A stretch of DNA of 64,000 bases from Veillonella sp. (GCF_018364065.1 NZ_JAGZMO010000001.1:358013-422012), one strand, 5' to 3'; positions 51,747 through 60,901 are shown, counted from the stretch's first letter. The notes: generated from the letters alone by a model not told the origin. Program-made: numbers and translations.

Positions 51747-52727
51747 TTATTTATCCGCTGCAATGGCTAAGTCTCTCATTAAATCCGCATCAGCCTTTGA
51801 TAAGGAAATATTCAATGCTTTCGCATTTTCTTCCAATTGCGGTACTGTATTGGCTCCATTAAGGATAGTAATAAAGTCACCTTGTGCCAAAATCCATGCA
51901 AGTGCCAATGTTGGAATGGTGCAATTGTATTTTTCACACAACGGTTTCCACGCATCCATCATATCCATAGCTTTTTGCATTTTATCTGGCTGGAACCATT
52001 TCTTATTGCATTGTGCGCCGATAGGCTTGTAATCTCGTGGGAATGTACCGGACAAGAGGCCCTGTTCCAATGGAGAGTATGCTTGTAAGGTAATGCCATA
52101 TTCCTGACAAACAGGGAACAAGTCTTCTTCAATAGCACGGTCAAGTACACTGTACTTGCCTTGAACGATATCAAGTTCGCCATATTTCATATACTCTCTG
52201 ATTTGGTCAGGAGAAATATTGGCGGCCCCGATAGCTTTGATTTTACCGGCTGCTTTTAACTCATTAAGAACTTCCATAGTTTCCGAAATTGGTGTGAAGT
52301 ATGGCTCAACCGATTGCCAATGCGTCATATATACATCAACGTAATCCAATTGAAGACGTTCCAAACTCTGTTCAATTTCTTCGCGAATGGATTCCTTAGA
52401 CAAGTTCTTATAAAGCTGCGTATCGCCTACTTTATTAAATAAGCTGCCTTTTTTATCCCATACAATACCACATTTAGTAATTACAATAACTTCTTCACGG
52501 TTCATTCCTTTAAGAGCTTCACCAACGATTCGTTCGCTGGCGCCGAAGTTGTATCCCGGTGCTGTATCTACCAAATTAATACCTAATGGCAAAATTCCTT
52601 GAATTGTATCGATACAGTCTTGAAGATTCTTATCACCGCCCCAAGCCGGGCCGCCACCGATTGACCAGGTACCAAGACCCATTCGAGACACTTGTAAGTC
52701 CGTTGATCCTAATTTAATTTTATCCAT
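51747..52727 (-). CDS. Aldo/keto reductase
   Basis: 326 residues, NADPH-dependent (beta/alpha)8 oxidoreductase. Catalytic tetrad positions are seen in NLVDTAPGYNFGASE (Asp, Tyr), VITKCG (Lys) and VYMTHWQS (His). A C-terminal cofactor loop lies near ILNGANTVPQLEENAKAL. In this cluster it could reduce or oxidise the aldehyde released by the aldolase, or act on the starting sugar (inference). ATG with GGGAG 7 bp upstream, 40 bp after the kinase gene. Confidence 0.92.
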   Translation of the reverse strand: MDKIKLGSTDLQVSRMGLGTWSIGGGPAWGGDKNLQDCIDTIQGILPLGINLVDTAPGYNFGASERIVGEALKGMNREEVIVITKCGIVWDKKGSLFNKVGDTQLYKNLSKESIREEIEQSLERLQLDYVDVYMTHWQSVEPYFTPISETMEVLNELKAAGKIKAIGAANISPDQIREYMKYGELDIVQGKYSVLDRAIEEDLFPVCQEYGITLQAYSPLEQGLLSGTFPRDYKPIGAQCNKKWFQPDKMQKAMDMMDAWKPLCEKYNCTIPTLALAWILAQGDFITILNGANTVPQLEENAKALNISLSKADADLMRDLAIAADK

Positions 52728-52767
52728 TCTCTATCTCCCGCTCCTGTCACTATGACCTGAAATATTG

Positions 52768-53709
52768 TTATTTACTGTAAGTATTGTATACCGCTTCTAC
52801 CTGCTCACGATTTTGAACACCTGTAGTAGCGCCTAAACTTTGAACAGATACGGCTGCTGTGGAATTAGCAAATTTAGCACATTCTTCAATGGATTTACCA
52901 TCTAATAAAGCGGTAATAAAACCTGATGCGAAATTATCACCGGCACCGGTTGTATCAATAGCCGTGATACCTGCTACCGATGGAACGTGGTTTGCCATAT
53001 TTTGTCCTTTTACGAAACAACCTTTTTTACCTGTTTTTAACACTACATGTTTTACGCCACAGGCTAAAAACGTATCTGCAATCTCATCTTCCGTTTCAAC
53101 GCCGGTCAACAATTTTGCCTCTTCAAAGTTAGGGAAAATATAGTCTACATATGACAGAGCCCCTTTAATATCAGCCAGTGTTTCGCCAAGACGAGGTTTT
53201 ATCATATCAGCACATATAGTAAGACCCGCATCTTTGGCTGCTTTAAAAATAATTTCTAAGCTCTTGCCATCCAATAATGGAGAGTTAAAGATACTGGCTA
53301 AGGATAATATCTTGGCCTCTTTAAAACGGTTCATATCTATATGTTCAATATTTGTTTTCCATAAACTGCCATTGCGATTTGTTACAAAAGTTCGTTCGCC
53401 ATCAGCTGCTACCAATCCGATATTGATAGATGTATCAATAGTATCGTCAACAACGACAGAACTAGTATCAATGCCCTCTTTTTCACAGGCTTCACGAACA
53501 AATGCACCGGCCGGATCATTACCGACTAAAGCCATGAGCGCAACTTTTTTACCCAAGCGGGAAATAATTGTCGATTCATTCAGCGCATCCCCTCCCAGTG
53601 TCATTCCAATGGAATCGAGAGGATACGAGTCGGCATCAAATATATTTTTATCGACGGGACGCAGTAAAATATCTACTATGGCAGCGCCTGCACAAATTAC
53701 ATCAATCAC
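52768..53709 (-). CDS. PfkB-family carbohydrate kinase
   Basis: 313 residues. Ribokinase/PfkB fold with the N-terminal GGDALNES substrate-binding region and the C-terminal DTTGAGDNFASGF motif, where the GAGD anion hole and catalytic Asp sit. It phosphorylates a sugar or ketose with ATP. Start GTG overlaps the aldolase stop by 4 bp (GTGA), so kinase and aldolase are made together. This pairing predicts that the kinase product is the aldolase substrate, such as a ketose 1-phosphate or bisphosphate (inference). Confidence 0.93.
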   Translation of the reverse strand: MIDVICAGAAIVDILLRPVDKNIFDADSYPLDSIGMTLGGDALNESTIISRLGKKVALMALVGNDPAGAFVREACEKEGIDTSSVVVDDTIDTSINIGLVAADGERTFVTNRNGSLWKTNIEHIDMNRFKEAKILSLASIFNSPLLDGKSLEIIFKAAKDAGLTICADMIKPRLGETLADIKGALSYVDYIFPNFEEAKLLTGVETEDEIADTFLACGVKHVVLKTGKKGCFVKGQNMANHVPSVAGITAIDTTGAGDNFASGFITALLDGKSIEECAKFANSTAAVSVQSLGATTGVQNREQVEAVYNTYSK

Positions 53710-54548
53710 GCTTCATCAGCCTTTCCGTCAGTTTTGAACAATTTAATTTTTTCCATAGCTCTTTGTTTAACTGCCTGACGCACTGCACGTTCTAATTCCA
53801 AGAATGTGCTGTTCGTATTTTCGCGAACAGCGTCCATAGCTGCCTGGCAAAGTTCTGTATGGATATTTACTTTTGTAATACCTAATTCAATAGCCTTACG
53901 CACATCTTCATTGCTGATACCGGATGCGCCATGAAGTACTAATGGAATAGATACAGCATCTCTTACGCGTTTTAGTACATCAAAGTTAATTTGTGGTTCA
54001 GAAGTATATACACCATGCTGATTACCGATAGCTACCGCTAAAGAGTCACAACCTGTACGTTCCACGAATTCAGCTGCTTCATCAGGATTTGTATAAATGT
54101 AGTCAGCCAACGCTTCTTCGTATACTGTTTCATTACCAACATGACCCAATTCCGCTTCAACAGGAACACCACGCATATGGAAGTAATCAACCACTTCTTT
54201 GGTCAATTTAATGTTTGTTTCTAAATCGTAAGCGGATGCATCGCGCATTACAGAGTTCATGCCATGATTGTACGCATTTTGAACGATTTCCATGCTGCGG
54301 CCATGATCCCAGTGAGTAATTACAGGAACTGTAGCTTTTTCAGCCATGGATACCATCATGTGGGAGAAATCTTCAAAGGAAGTATTCCCTACGAAACCTG
54401 TACCGAAAGAAATGATAATTGGTGCTCGTAATTCTTCGGCTGCGTCAATAACGCCCATCAACATTTCTGCATTCCACACATTGAAGTGAGGAATTGCATA
54501 TTTGCCTGCTTGTGCTTTTTCTTCCCAGTATTTAATATTTGCTAACAT
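53706..54548 (-). CDS. Class II (zinc) ketose-bisphosphate aldolase family protein
   Basis: 280 residues. Class II FBP/tagatose-bisphosphate aldolase fold: catalytic Asp81 and zinc His82 in VITHWDHGRS, further zinc ligands in EAELGHVGNE and VLHGASGISNEDV. Length and sequence fit the GatY/KbaY/FbaA group. It cleaves a phosphorylated ketose into DHAP and an aldehyde; the exact sugar is unknown. The short final segment (DGKADEA) is unremarkable. ATG with AAGGAG 8 bp upstream; 141 bp after the first dehydrogenase gene. Confidence 0.93.
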   Translation of the reverse strand: MLANIKYWEEKAQAGKYAIPHFNVWNAEMLMGVIDAAEELRAPIIISFGTGFVGNTSFEDFSHMMVSMAEKATVPVITHWDHGRSMEIVQNAYNHGMNSVMRDASAYDLETNIKLTKEVVDYFHMRGVPVEAELGHVGNETVYEEALADYIYTNPDEAAEFVERTGCDSLAVAIGNQHGVYTSEPQINFDVLKRVRDAVSIPLVLHGASGISNEDVRKAIELGITKVNIHTELCQAAMDAVRENTNSTFLELERAVRQAVKQRAMEKIKLFKTDGKADEA

Positions 54549-54689
54549 ACTATCGTCTCCTTATTTGCTATACCTGTGCGCTGTATATTTTAATTAATTA
54601 TTAAACTGACATTTCTAATCGATTGTCCTACGCCGAACCAAAGTGTATTCGAGGATATAAAGGGAATGGTTCAACATAGGGACTCACTC

Positions 54690-55736
54690 TTATAATTCGT
54701 CAATCTTAATAACGGCCTTAATAATATCAGCTTTCAAATTCAATGAGTCTTCAAACGCCTTTTGTGTATCTTTGTAGTCGTAAATGTGAGTAACCATAGA
54801 TTTTACATCAAAAGTTCCTGACTCAATAGCATCGATAGTTACCGGATAGCGGTTAGCATAACGGAATACTGTTTGAATCGACACTTCACGATTTATTTTA
54901 AGGAAGTTAATTGGGGTGTCACCTTGAATTGTGCCTACAATCATGATTTTACCGCCACGCATTACAATGAGTGGAGCTTGAGCGGCTGTAATTGCGGAAC
55001 CGGCAGTTTCAAATACAATATCGGCTCCCAATTCGCCCAAGATTTCATGAGTGCGTGCCACAGTATCTTCGGTTTTACCGTTAATTACTTCCATCGCGCC
55101 CAATTTCTTAGCAAAATTTAAACGTTTTTCGATTACATCAACAACTACAATCTGTGTAGCCCCTAAAGCTTTACAAGCTTGCAAAGTCATGAGACCGATG
55201 CAGCCTGCACCGAGGATAACAATTTTTTTGCCCGGTTTTACATCACCCATCATAGCTGCATGAACCCCTACAGAAGCCGGTTCGATAAGGGCCCCTTCCA
55301 TAGTGCTCATAGAATCAGGTAATTTATATGTGTATGCTTCAGGGTGTACAAGATAATTAGTTAACGCACCGCGATAGTTAGGCTGTGTAGCCATGAAATC
55401 CACATCAGGGCAAATATTATAGTGACCTTCGCGGCAGAAACGGCATTTTCCGCAAGGAACGCCCGGTTCAATAGCAACTCTGTCACCAACTTTTAAGTGC
55501 TTTACTTGAGGGCCAATCTTAACAATTGTACCGGCACATTCGTGACCTAAACCGATTTCCTGATTTGGATCTTTTGGTGGAATAAACGGACCGTGTTCAA
55601 AGCCGTGAATATCGGAACCGCACATACCTACATATTCAACTTTTATCAATACTTCATCGTTCTTAGGTTCAGGTACTGCTGCTTCTTTAAATACCATTTT
55701 GCCCGGAGTTTCTAAAATTGCTTTTGTGTTTTTCAT
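54690..55736 (-). CDS. Zinc-dependent sorbitol/alcohol dehydrogenase family protein (ADH1)
   Basis: 348 residues, medium-chain dehydrogenase. Catalytic zinc site: VGMCGSDIHGF (Cys, Asp), GHECAG (His, Glu). Structural zinc cysteines in CGKCRFCREGHYNIC. NAD(P)-binding Rossmann loop GAGCIGLMTLQACK with VVDVIEKRL (an acidic residue at the end of beta-2 favours NAD). Similar to polyol (sorbitol/xylitol) dehydrogenases. It would oxidise an imported polyol or sugar acid to a keto form. Pairs with the MFS gene 76 bp upstream; a second ADH+MFS pair precedes it. Confidence 0.93.
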   Translation of the reverse strand: MKNTKAILETPGKMVFKEAAVPEPKNDEVLIKVEYVGMCGSDIHGFEHGPFIPPKDPNQEIGLGHECAGTIVKIGPQVKHLKVGDRVAIEPGVPCGKCRFCREGHYNICPDVDFMATQPNYRGALTNYLVHPEAYTYKLPDSMSTMEGALIEPASVGVHAAMMGDVKPGKKIVILGAGCIGLMTLQACKALGATQIVVVDVIEKRLNFAKKLGAMEVINGKTEDTVARTHEILGELGADIVFETAGSAITAAQAPLIVMRGGKIMIVGTIQGDTPINFLKINREVSIQTVFRYANRYPVTIDAIESGTFDVKSMVTHIYDYKDTQKAFEDSLNLKADIIKAVIKIDEL

Positions 55737-55812
55737 AGTTTTTTCCTCTTTTCAATTCTCTTTGGAAAATGTTTGCCGGAGCAAGGACTCTTTCATGCCC
55801 CGGCAACGCTAT

Positions 55813-57177
55813 CTATTTAGCTACGCTGATCTGCTCTACGGAAGCGCCTCGACTTTCAATACCAAGCACTGCAATGGACAATGCTACTACGATCGATACA
55901 CCACTCAGGAACAAGAACACGCCGGTTACACCCATACTGTCTAATAAGGTTGCTACTACATACGGTGCAATAATACCGCTGATACGACCTACCGCATTTG
56001 CCAAGCCGGACCCTCTCAATTTTGCCTCAGTCGGCCAAATTTCAGGTACATATACAGCTGATGCATAACATACAAACATGTATACGAAGATGATGAGGAA
56101 TAAGCCCATAATACTGATCATTGTCATGCTGGTCTGTAAGGAATATACATAACCAAGAACAGCGATAATTACCAGAAGCCCTACGCCCATAACCTTACGA
56201 GGCAGGCGGTCCATGATAAACATGGCGATAAATATACCGGTAGGAGCACCGAACATACTCATCGTATTTAATACGATAGAATCTTTAAGATTGATTCCCT
56301 GGGCCATGAATAAAGTTGGCAGCCAGTTAATCAGTGTATACTGTACAACGTTCATAGCGATTAAAACCATGGATCCCAAAACAACTCGTTTAAATAATGC
56401 CCCTTTAAATAATGCACTATATGGAAGGTTATGCTGCACTTCGTCAACTGTATCAGCTACAGGAGGCAATTTAATGCCTTTGTCAGCTTCTACTTTTGCT
56501 TCGATGGCACTCATGATTTTTTCCGCTTCTTCAAAGCGGCCTTTTGATTCGAGCCAACGTGGAGATTCAGGGAATTTCTTATACGCAATAATTGTTGCAA
56601 TTAAGGATAAAATGGAAGGAATTACAAATTGGACACGCCAGTTCATTTCAGGCGATACAACTAATACAATCCCCATGGCAATCAGTGAACATACCGGGTA
56701 TGACCAGTTGCCGATAAAGGATACACGGCTGGACCAAGTACCGCGGTTACGAGCCGGCATATATTCTGTAAAACCTGCAAACAAGGTAACCAGCAAAGCC
56801 CCTAAGCCGAAGCCCATAACAAAGCGGCACGCGATTAAGAAGGTCATATTCGGTGACAAGGCACCGGCGATCATAGAAATAATGTGAATGGCTTCGAATA
56901 AGAGGAAACCATTTTTACGTCCGATTTTATCACCTATAATACCGCCTACCAAAGCGCCTAGGAACATACCGGCCGTAGTCAGCGCTACAAACATGGCACT
57001 AATACTGTTATTGGTCCATCCCAATGTTTTTAGTTGTGCTAATACAAGGCCGCCAATCGCATTACTCCAACAAACTAATAAGGCAAAGGCAACCATTCCA
57101 AACATTGACCAATGCCATCCGGAGTCAGGCAATCGGTCGAGTCGAGCACCACAATTCGGTCTTTTTAGTTCTGTCAT
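55813..57177 (-). CDS. MFS sugar/acid transporter (MFS1)
   Basis: 454 residues, 12 spans. Family motifs: GGIIGDKIGRKNGF between spans 2 and 3, RFVMGFGLGALLV, KFPESPRWLESKGRFEEAE, and VYVPEIWPTEAKLRGSG in the second half, which matches the sugar-porter/AAHS type of proton symporters. Imports an unphosphorylated substrate, consistent with the intracellular PfkB kinase. Clear paralogue of MFS2 (58386-59762). ATG with AAGGGA 9 bp upstream. Confidence 0.92.
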   Translation of the reverse strand: MTELKRPNCGARLDRLPDSGWHWSMFGMVAFALLVCWSNAIGGLVLAQLKTLGWTNNSISAMFVALTTAGMFLGALVGGIIGDKIGRKNGFLLFEAIHIISMIAGALSPNMTFLIACRFVMGFGLGALLVTLFAGFTEYMPARNRGTWSSRVSFIGNWSYPVCSLIAMGIVLVVSPEMNWRVQFVIPSILSLIATIIAYKKFPESPRWLESKGRFEEAEKIMSAIEAKVEADKGIKLPPVADTVDEVQHNLPYSALFKGALFKRVVLGSMVLIAMNVVQYTLINWLPTLFMAQGINLKDSIVLNTMSMFGAPTGIFIAMFIMDRLPRKVMGVGLLVIIAVLGYVYSLQTSMTMISIMGLFLIIFVYMFVCYASAVYVPEIWPTEAKLRGSGLANAVGRISGIIAPYVVATLLDSMGVTGVFLFLSGVSIVVALSIAVLGIESRGASVEQISVAK

Positions 57178-57204
57178 AATATTTATCCCTTTTTATTAAA
57201 TTAA

Positions 57205-58281
57205 TTAGTCAAAATCATAATGCATGATTACTTTAATGGCTTCTTTATTGGCCATTGCTTCAAAGCCTTTTTCCCATTCAGATAAGCCGATGCGATGTGT
57301 AATCATTGGCTGCACTTGGATTTTGCCGTCTGCCAAAAGACGCATTGCATTACGCCAGGAAGTTGCATCATATGCCATGTGACCGATAATGCTGATATTC
57401 CATTCAGTAATGGCGTTGATGGAGAAATCAAGAGGTTTGAAACCCATACCTACACGAACGATCTCGCCATTGGAGCGAACCATTTCAATAGCCTGTTTCA
57501 AAGCAATGTTAGCGCCGGAGCATTCAACAACAAGACTGATATTATCACGGCCACCGCTGATTTCATGGCAGCGTGCCACTACATCTTCTTTAGATGCATT
57601 AATACAATGAGTAGCGCCCAATTCTTTTGCTACGCCGAAACGAACTTTTACGTCTTCTTCCAAGCCAACCATGATAATATTCACGGCACCCATTAAACGA
57701 GCAATTTGTACGGAGAATAAACCAAGAGGACCTGTACCGAATACTACGCAGTCTTGACCCGGCATAAAGTGTGACTGTTGTACGATGGATTTGTAAGCGT
57801 TACAAATTGGATCCATTACGCAAGCTTCTTCGTATTTTACATTTTCAGGAATTTCCCAGATTGCATGTGGATGAATGCGTAAAATTTCACCAGGAATTTT
57901 ACAATATTTAGTAAAGCCGCCACCCCAACGGTTATTGTCGAGACCTAAGTTTACTTTGCTGCGGCAAGTAAGGAAGTCGCCGCTGTCGCAAGATGGGCAA
58001 ACGCCGCAAACGTGACCGCTGTTATCGGATACAATACGTTGTCCCACTTTCCAATGTTTAACTTGTTCACCGACTTTAACGATTTCACCGGCAAACTCAT
58101 GACCGCGGATAGAGTTGAATTCATCAGATCCGTTATCTACACGGAAGTGTTTCATATCAGCGCCACAAATCGCAGCTGCTTTAATTTCTACAATAATGTC
58201 TTCAGGACCACATGTAGGTTCAGGAACATCAATCATACGATACCCGCCAAAACTTTTCCCATATCTTGCTAATGCTTTCAT
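57205..58281 (-). CDS. Zinc-dependent alcohol dehydrogenase family protein (ADH2)
   Basis: 358 residues from the ATG at 58281 (GAAGGAG 9 bp upstream; the longer TTG start overlaps the Shine-Dalgarno). Catalytic zinc residues in ICGADMKHF and RGHEFAGEIV; structural cysteines in CGVCPSCDSGDFLTC; nucleotide loop GTGPLGLFSVQIARL. Only moderately similar to ADH1, so likely a different substrate or a second oxidation step. 27 bp upstream of MFS1 and 95 bp downstream of MFS2, in one transcript. Confidence 0.93.
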   Translation of the reverse strand: MKALARYGKSFGGYRMIDVPEPTCGPEDIIVEIKAAAICGADMKHFRVDNGSDEFNSIRGHEFAGEIVKVGEQVKHWKVGQRIVSDNSGHVCGVCPSCDSGDFLTCRSKVNLGLDNNRWGGGFTKYCKIPGEILRIHPHAIWEIPENVKYEEACVMDPICNAYKSIVQQSHFMPGQDCVVFGTGPLGLFSVQIARLMGAVNIIMVGLEEDVKVRFGVAKELGATHCINASKEDVVARCHEISGGRDNISLVVECSGANIALKQAIEMVRSNGEIVRVGMGFKPLDFSINAITEWNISIIGHMAYDATSWRNAMRLLADGKIQVQPMITHRIGLSEWEKGFEAMANKEAIKVIMHYDFD

Positions 58282-58385
58282 ACTTGCCAACTCCTTCTTA
58301 TTTTAAAATTTCTTAATACCTATGCACTTTGTGATTAATACCTCTATTTAACCGCTATCTATTTCCTTCGTGTAAACTTGTCCGA

Positions 58386-59762
58386 TTAGGACTTATTTAG
58401 CACTGCGTATTCATTCACCTCTTCCAACGATTTACCTCTACTTTCAATCCCAACGAAGTAAATAATAGCCGCACATATTAATAAAAATACTGTAAGTACA
58501 TAAAAGACACTGTGAATACCATGATCTGTAATTAACCACGCCACCACATATGGTGATAATACGGCGCTGAATCGTCCTACCGCATTGGAGAAACCCATGC
58601 CTCTCAATCGAATTTCCGTCGGGAACAATTCAGGTACATATACAGAACATACGAAACAAACAAAGAAATAAATAAGTACTGTCATTACAAAACCGCTCGC
58701 CATAATGAGGTAATCCTCAGTCTGAGCTGAATATATATAACACATTACAGAAATTAACACTAATAAAGTAACTGCCACATATTTTCGAGAGTATCTATCG
58801 GAAATGTACGCTGAGATGATAACCCCCAGTGGTGCTCCCATCATCATGAGTGTTACCATACCTACTGACTTCATAACGCTGATGCCTTGATGAACAAATA
58901 TGGTAGGCAGCCAGTTGATGATTGTATATATCAACGTATTCATAGCCACTAAACAAACCGAAGCGATGATATTTCTCTTTAATACTTCTCCAACAAACAA
59001 ATCTTTCCAACCGAATGTATTTTTTACTGCCACTGCTTCAAATGGGCTTCGATTGCTTGTATATGGCGATAAGATGATTCCTTTTTCATCTTCAATCTCT
59101 TTTTCAATGGATTCTAAAATCTTATCGGATTGAAGGCGATGGCCCTTACTTTCATGCCATCTTGGTGATTCCGGCATATGTTGTCTCGGGAACCACACTA
59201 ACAAGGCCAAGGCTCCACCTATAAAAAACATCACTCGCCAACCGAACGCCGGAATGATTAAGTAACAAAGTAACATTCCAACCGGTGCCGCTAAATTGCC
59301 GATTAATGACAAATACGATGACCACTTGCCTCGTACTTTAGCCGGTACCATTTCGGCAAACATACCAAAACCAACAATAATTTCTGCCCCTAAGCCTATG
59401 CCCATTACAAACCGACAGGCTATAAGAATTTCCATACTGGGAGCGAAGGCTCCGATGATTCCGGCTATACCGAAGATTAAGAGATTTAACTGATACGCAA
59501 ATTTACGTCCATACCGATCACCAACATATCCGGTAAGTAAACTGCCACAAAACAAACCAAGCATCGTGAATGAGATAAATGCTGCATTGAGATAATTGGT
59601 GGACCAGCCTATCTGAATCAGTTCCGATAGAACAGCACTGCCCATATAATTATCAATACCGTCAACAAAAAGTCCTGCTCCAATAACAAACAACATTTTG
59701 TAGTGCCATCTCGAAATCGGCAATCTGTCCAACCGTTCACCGGCTGTAAGCTTTCGTTCCAA
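58386..59762 (-). CDS. MFS sugar/acid transporter (MFS2)
   Basis: 458 residues from the TTG at 59762, which has AAGGGG 8 bp upstream; a GTG at 59771 is possible but abuts the Shine-Dalgarno. Same family as MFS1: TGYVGDRYGRKFAYQ, RFVMGIGLGAEIIVGFG, MPESPRWHESKG, YVPELFPTEIRLRGMGFSNAVG and a final GIESRGKSLEEV. First gene of the cluster. Both transporters share an N-terminal RLDRLP segment before the first span. Imports an unphosphorylated substrate by proton symport (family knowledge). Confidence 0.92.
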   Translation of the reverse strand: MERKLTAGERLDRLPISRWHYKMLFVIGAGLFVDGIDNYMGSAVLSELIQIGWSTNYLNAAFISFTMLGLFCGSLLTGYVGDRYGRKFAYQLNLLIFGIAGIIGAFAPSMEILIACRFVMGIGLGAEIIVGFGMFAEMVPAKVRGKWSSYLSLIGNLAAPVGMLLCYLIIPAFGWRVMFFIGGALALLVWFPRQHMPESPRWHESKGHRLQSDKILESIEKEIEDEKGIILSPYTSNRSPFEAVAVKNTFGWKDLFVGEVLKRNIIASVCLVAMNTLIYTIINWLPTIFVHQGISVMKSVGMVTLMMMGAPLGVIISAYISDRYSRKYVAVTLLVLISVMCYIYSAQTEDYLIMASGFVMTVLIYFFVCFVCSVYVPELFPTEIRLRGMGFSNAVGRFSAVLSPYVVAWLITDHGIHSVFYVLTVFLLICAAIIYFVGIESRGKSLEEVNEYAVLNKS

Positions 59763-59823
59763 ACCAACCACCCCTTTGTGAGTTTTATGAGTTTAAAGCA
59801 TTTTTATTATTCGTTGATTGTAT

Positions 59824-59890
59824 TTTACAACATATTTACAAGATTTACAATAGTTTTATTTCCGTTTCAGTAAAAATATTTTTGTTTCAG
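59824..59890 (-). promoter_or_regulatory. Direct-repeat operator candidates upstream of MFS2
   Basis: On the minus strand TTGTAAA occurs three times (59850-59844, 59841-59835, 59830-59824; steps of 9 and 11 bp) and CTGAAAC twice (59890-59884 and 59870-59864; 20 bp apart). Such spaced direct repeats suit a DeoR-type repressor or an activator. Confidence 0.45.
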
Positions 59891-59934
59891 ATTATATTTA
59901 TACTAAATCGGAAGTATTCGAAGTGAACAAAAAT

Positions 59935-59975
59935 AAAAAACAGGCTTGGAAATCCTTATCCCAAGCCTGTTTTCA
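59935..59975 (-). terminator. Terminator of the PheC-like gene
   Basis: Perfect arms AAAACAGGCTTGG (59937-59949) and CCAAGCCTGTTTT (59961-59973), then TTTTATTTTTG in minus sense. About 125 bp after the stop codon. Confidence 0.85.
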
Positions 59976-60100
59976 GCTCTTATATAGTTTTCAATCTAGT
60001 CCAACAAAACAACATATCAAAACCAACAAATCGGACATTTTTACAGACATTTCCAACATTTTTCCAAAAAACTATGTAAATAATTTGTCAATGTAAACTA

Positions 60101-60901
60101 TTATCTGTTCAAATGCGCCTGTTCAATTCGATCAATGTTGCCTTCTAATTCCTGTTGTGCGAGCCACGCATTAACGAAGTTAAGTAAGGCTTCGTCTCGT
60201 TTCATGAGAACGCCGAACTGGTTTTTAGTGAACAAGTTATCCAATAAAGGAGTGCCCAATACTTCATTTTCATGGCTATAGCGAATGGCTTCCAAGCTGT
60301 CCGTGATCATAATATCGAAGGTTCCGTTCGCCACGAGTCCCGGAATTTCTGCATTTTTGTCATGCACGGTTACAGTAGCATTCGGCAAGTATTGACGGAC
60401 GAATTTTTCATTAGTGCCGCCAGGGTTCACGCCCACTCGTACTTCCGGACGATTCATAGCGTCCAAGCTCGTATATTTTGCCGCATCAGCCTTGCGCATT
60501 AAAGCAGTTTTACCAAATGTAATATAACCGTCAGATAAATACGCTACGCGCTGACGAGCCGCCGTTTTTGTAATACCGCTCATGGCTACATCAAACTTGC
60601 CGTTTAACGTATCTTCCATAAGTGTGGGCCATGTAGTCGGCACAAATTCCACCTTTACGCCCAATGCCTGTGCCAACGAATTCGCCAAATCAATTTCAAT
60701 GCCCTCATAGGAATTCGTATCCTTGTTGTAATAGGACAATGGTTTATAATCGCCTGTAGTACCCACGCGAAGAACGCCTCGTTCCTGAATTGTATCAAGA
60801 GCTGATACCTGCGCCGCGCTAGACGTGCCGGCTGCTCCGGCAGAAAATACACCTGTTAATAATGTGGCCGCTAACATCAATGCAACCCCCCATCGTTTCA
60901 T
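60101..60901 (-). CDS. Exported cyclohexadienyl (prephenate/arogenate) dehydratase-like protein, SBP_bac_3 fold
   Basis: 266 residues. Signal peptide (about 1-25, WGVALMLAATLLTGVFSAGA). The mature part has the amino-acid-binding-protein fold. Several blocks match periplasmic cyclohexadienyl dehydratase PheC more closely than ordinary transport proteins: GVLRVGTTGDYKPLSYY, FVPTTWPTLMEDTLNGKFDV, MSGITKTAARQRVAYLSD, VNPGGTNEKFVRQYLP and IMITDSLEAIRYS. PheC converts prephenate or arogenate to phenylpyruvate or phenylalanine outside the cytoplasm. No ABC permease or ATPase gene is nearby, which also argues against a transport role. ATG with AAGGGGG 8 bp upstream; own promoter and terminator. The alternative, an orphan amino-acid-binding protein, is not excluded. 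Confidence 0.78.
   Translation of the reverse strand: MKRWGVALMLAATLLTGVFSAGAAGTSSAAQVSALDTIQERGVLRVGTTGDYKPLSYYNKDTNSYEGIEIDLANSLAQALGVKVEFVPTTWPTLMEDTLNGKFDVAMSGITKTAARQRVAYLSDGYITFGKTALMRKADAAKYTSLDAMNRPEVRVGVNPGGTNEKFVRQYLPNATVTVHDKNAEIPGLVANGTFDIMITDSLEAIRYSHENEVLGTPLLDNLFTKNQFGVLMKRDEALLNFVNAWLAQQELEGNIDRIEQAHLNR

Larger units (their letters stand above)
59763..60100. other. Intergenic control region upstream of the catabolic cluster
   Basis: About 340 bp with no gene. It contains three direct TTTACAA repeats, two GTTTCAG repeats and the terminator of the PheC-like gene. On the minus strand a TATAAT lies within AATATAATCTG near 59891-59896, but its -35 is poor. Confidence 0.55.

Noticed and set aside
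56213..56887. 224-residue plus-strand frame opposite MFS1
   Set aside because: Antisense to a conserved membrane transporter; no ribosome-binding site and no recognisable domain.
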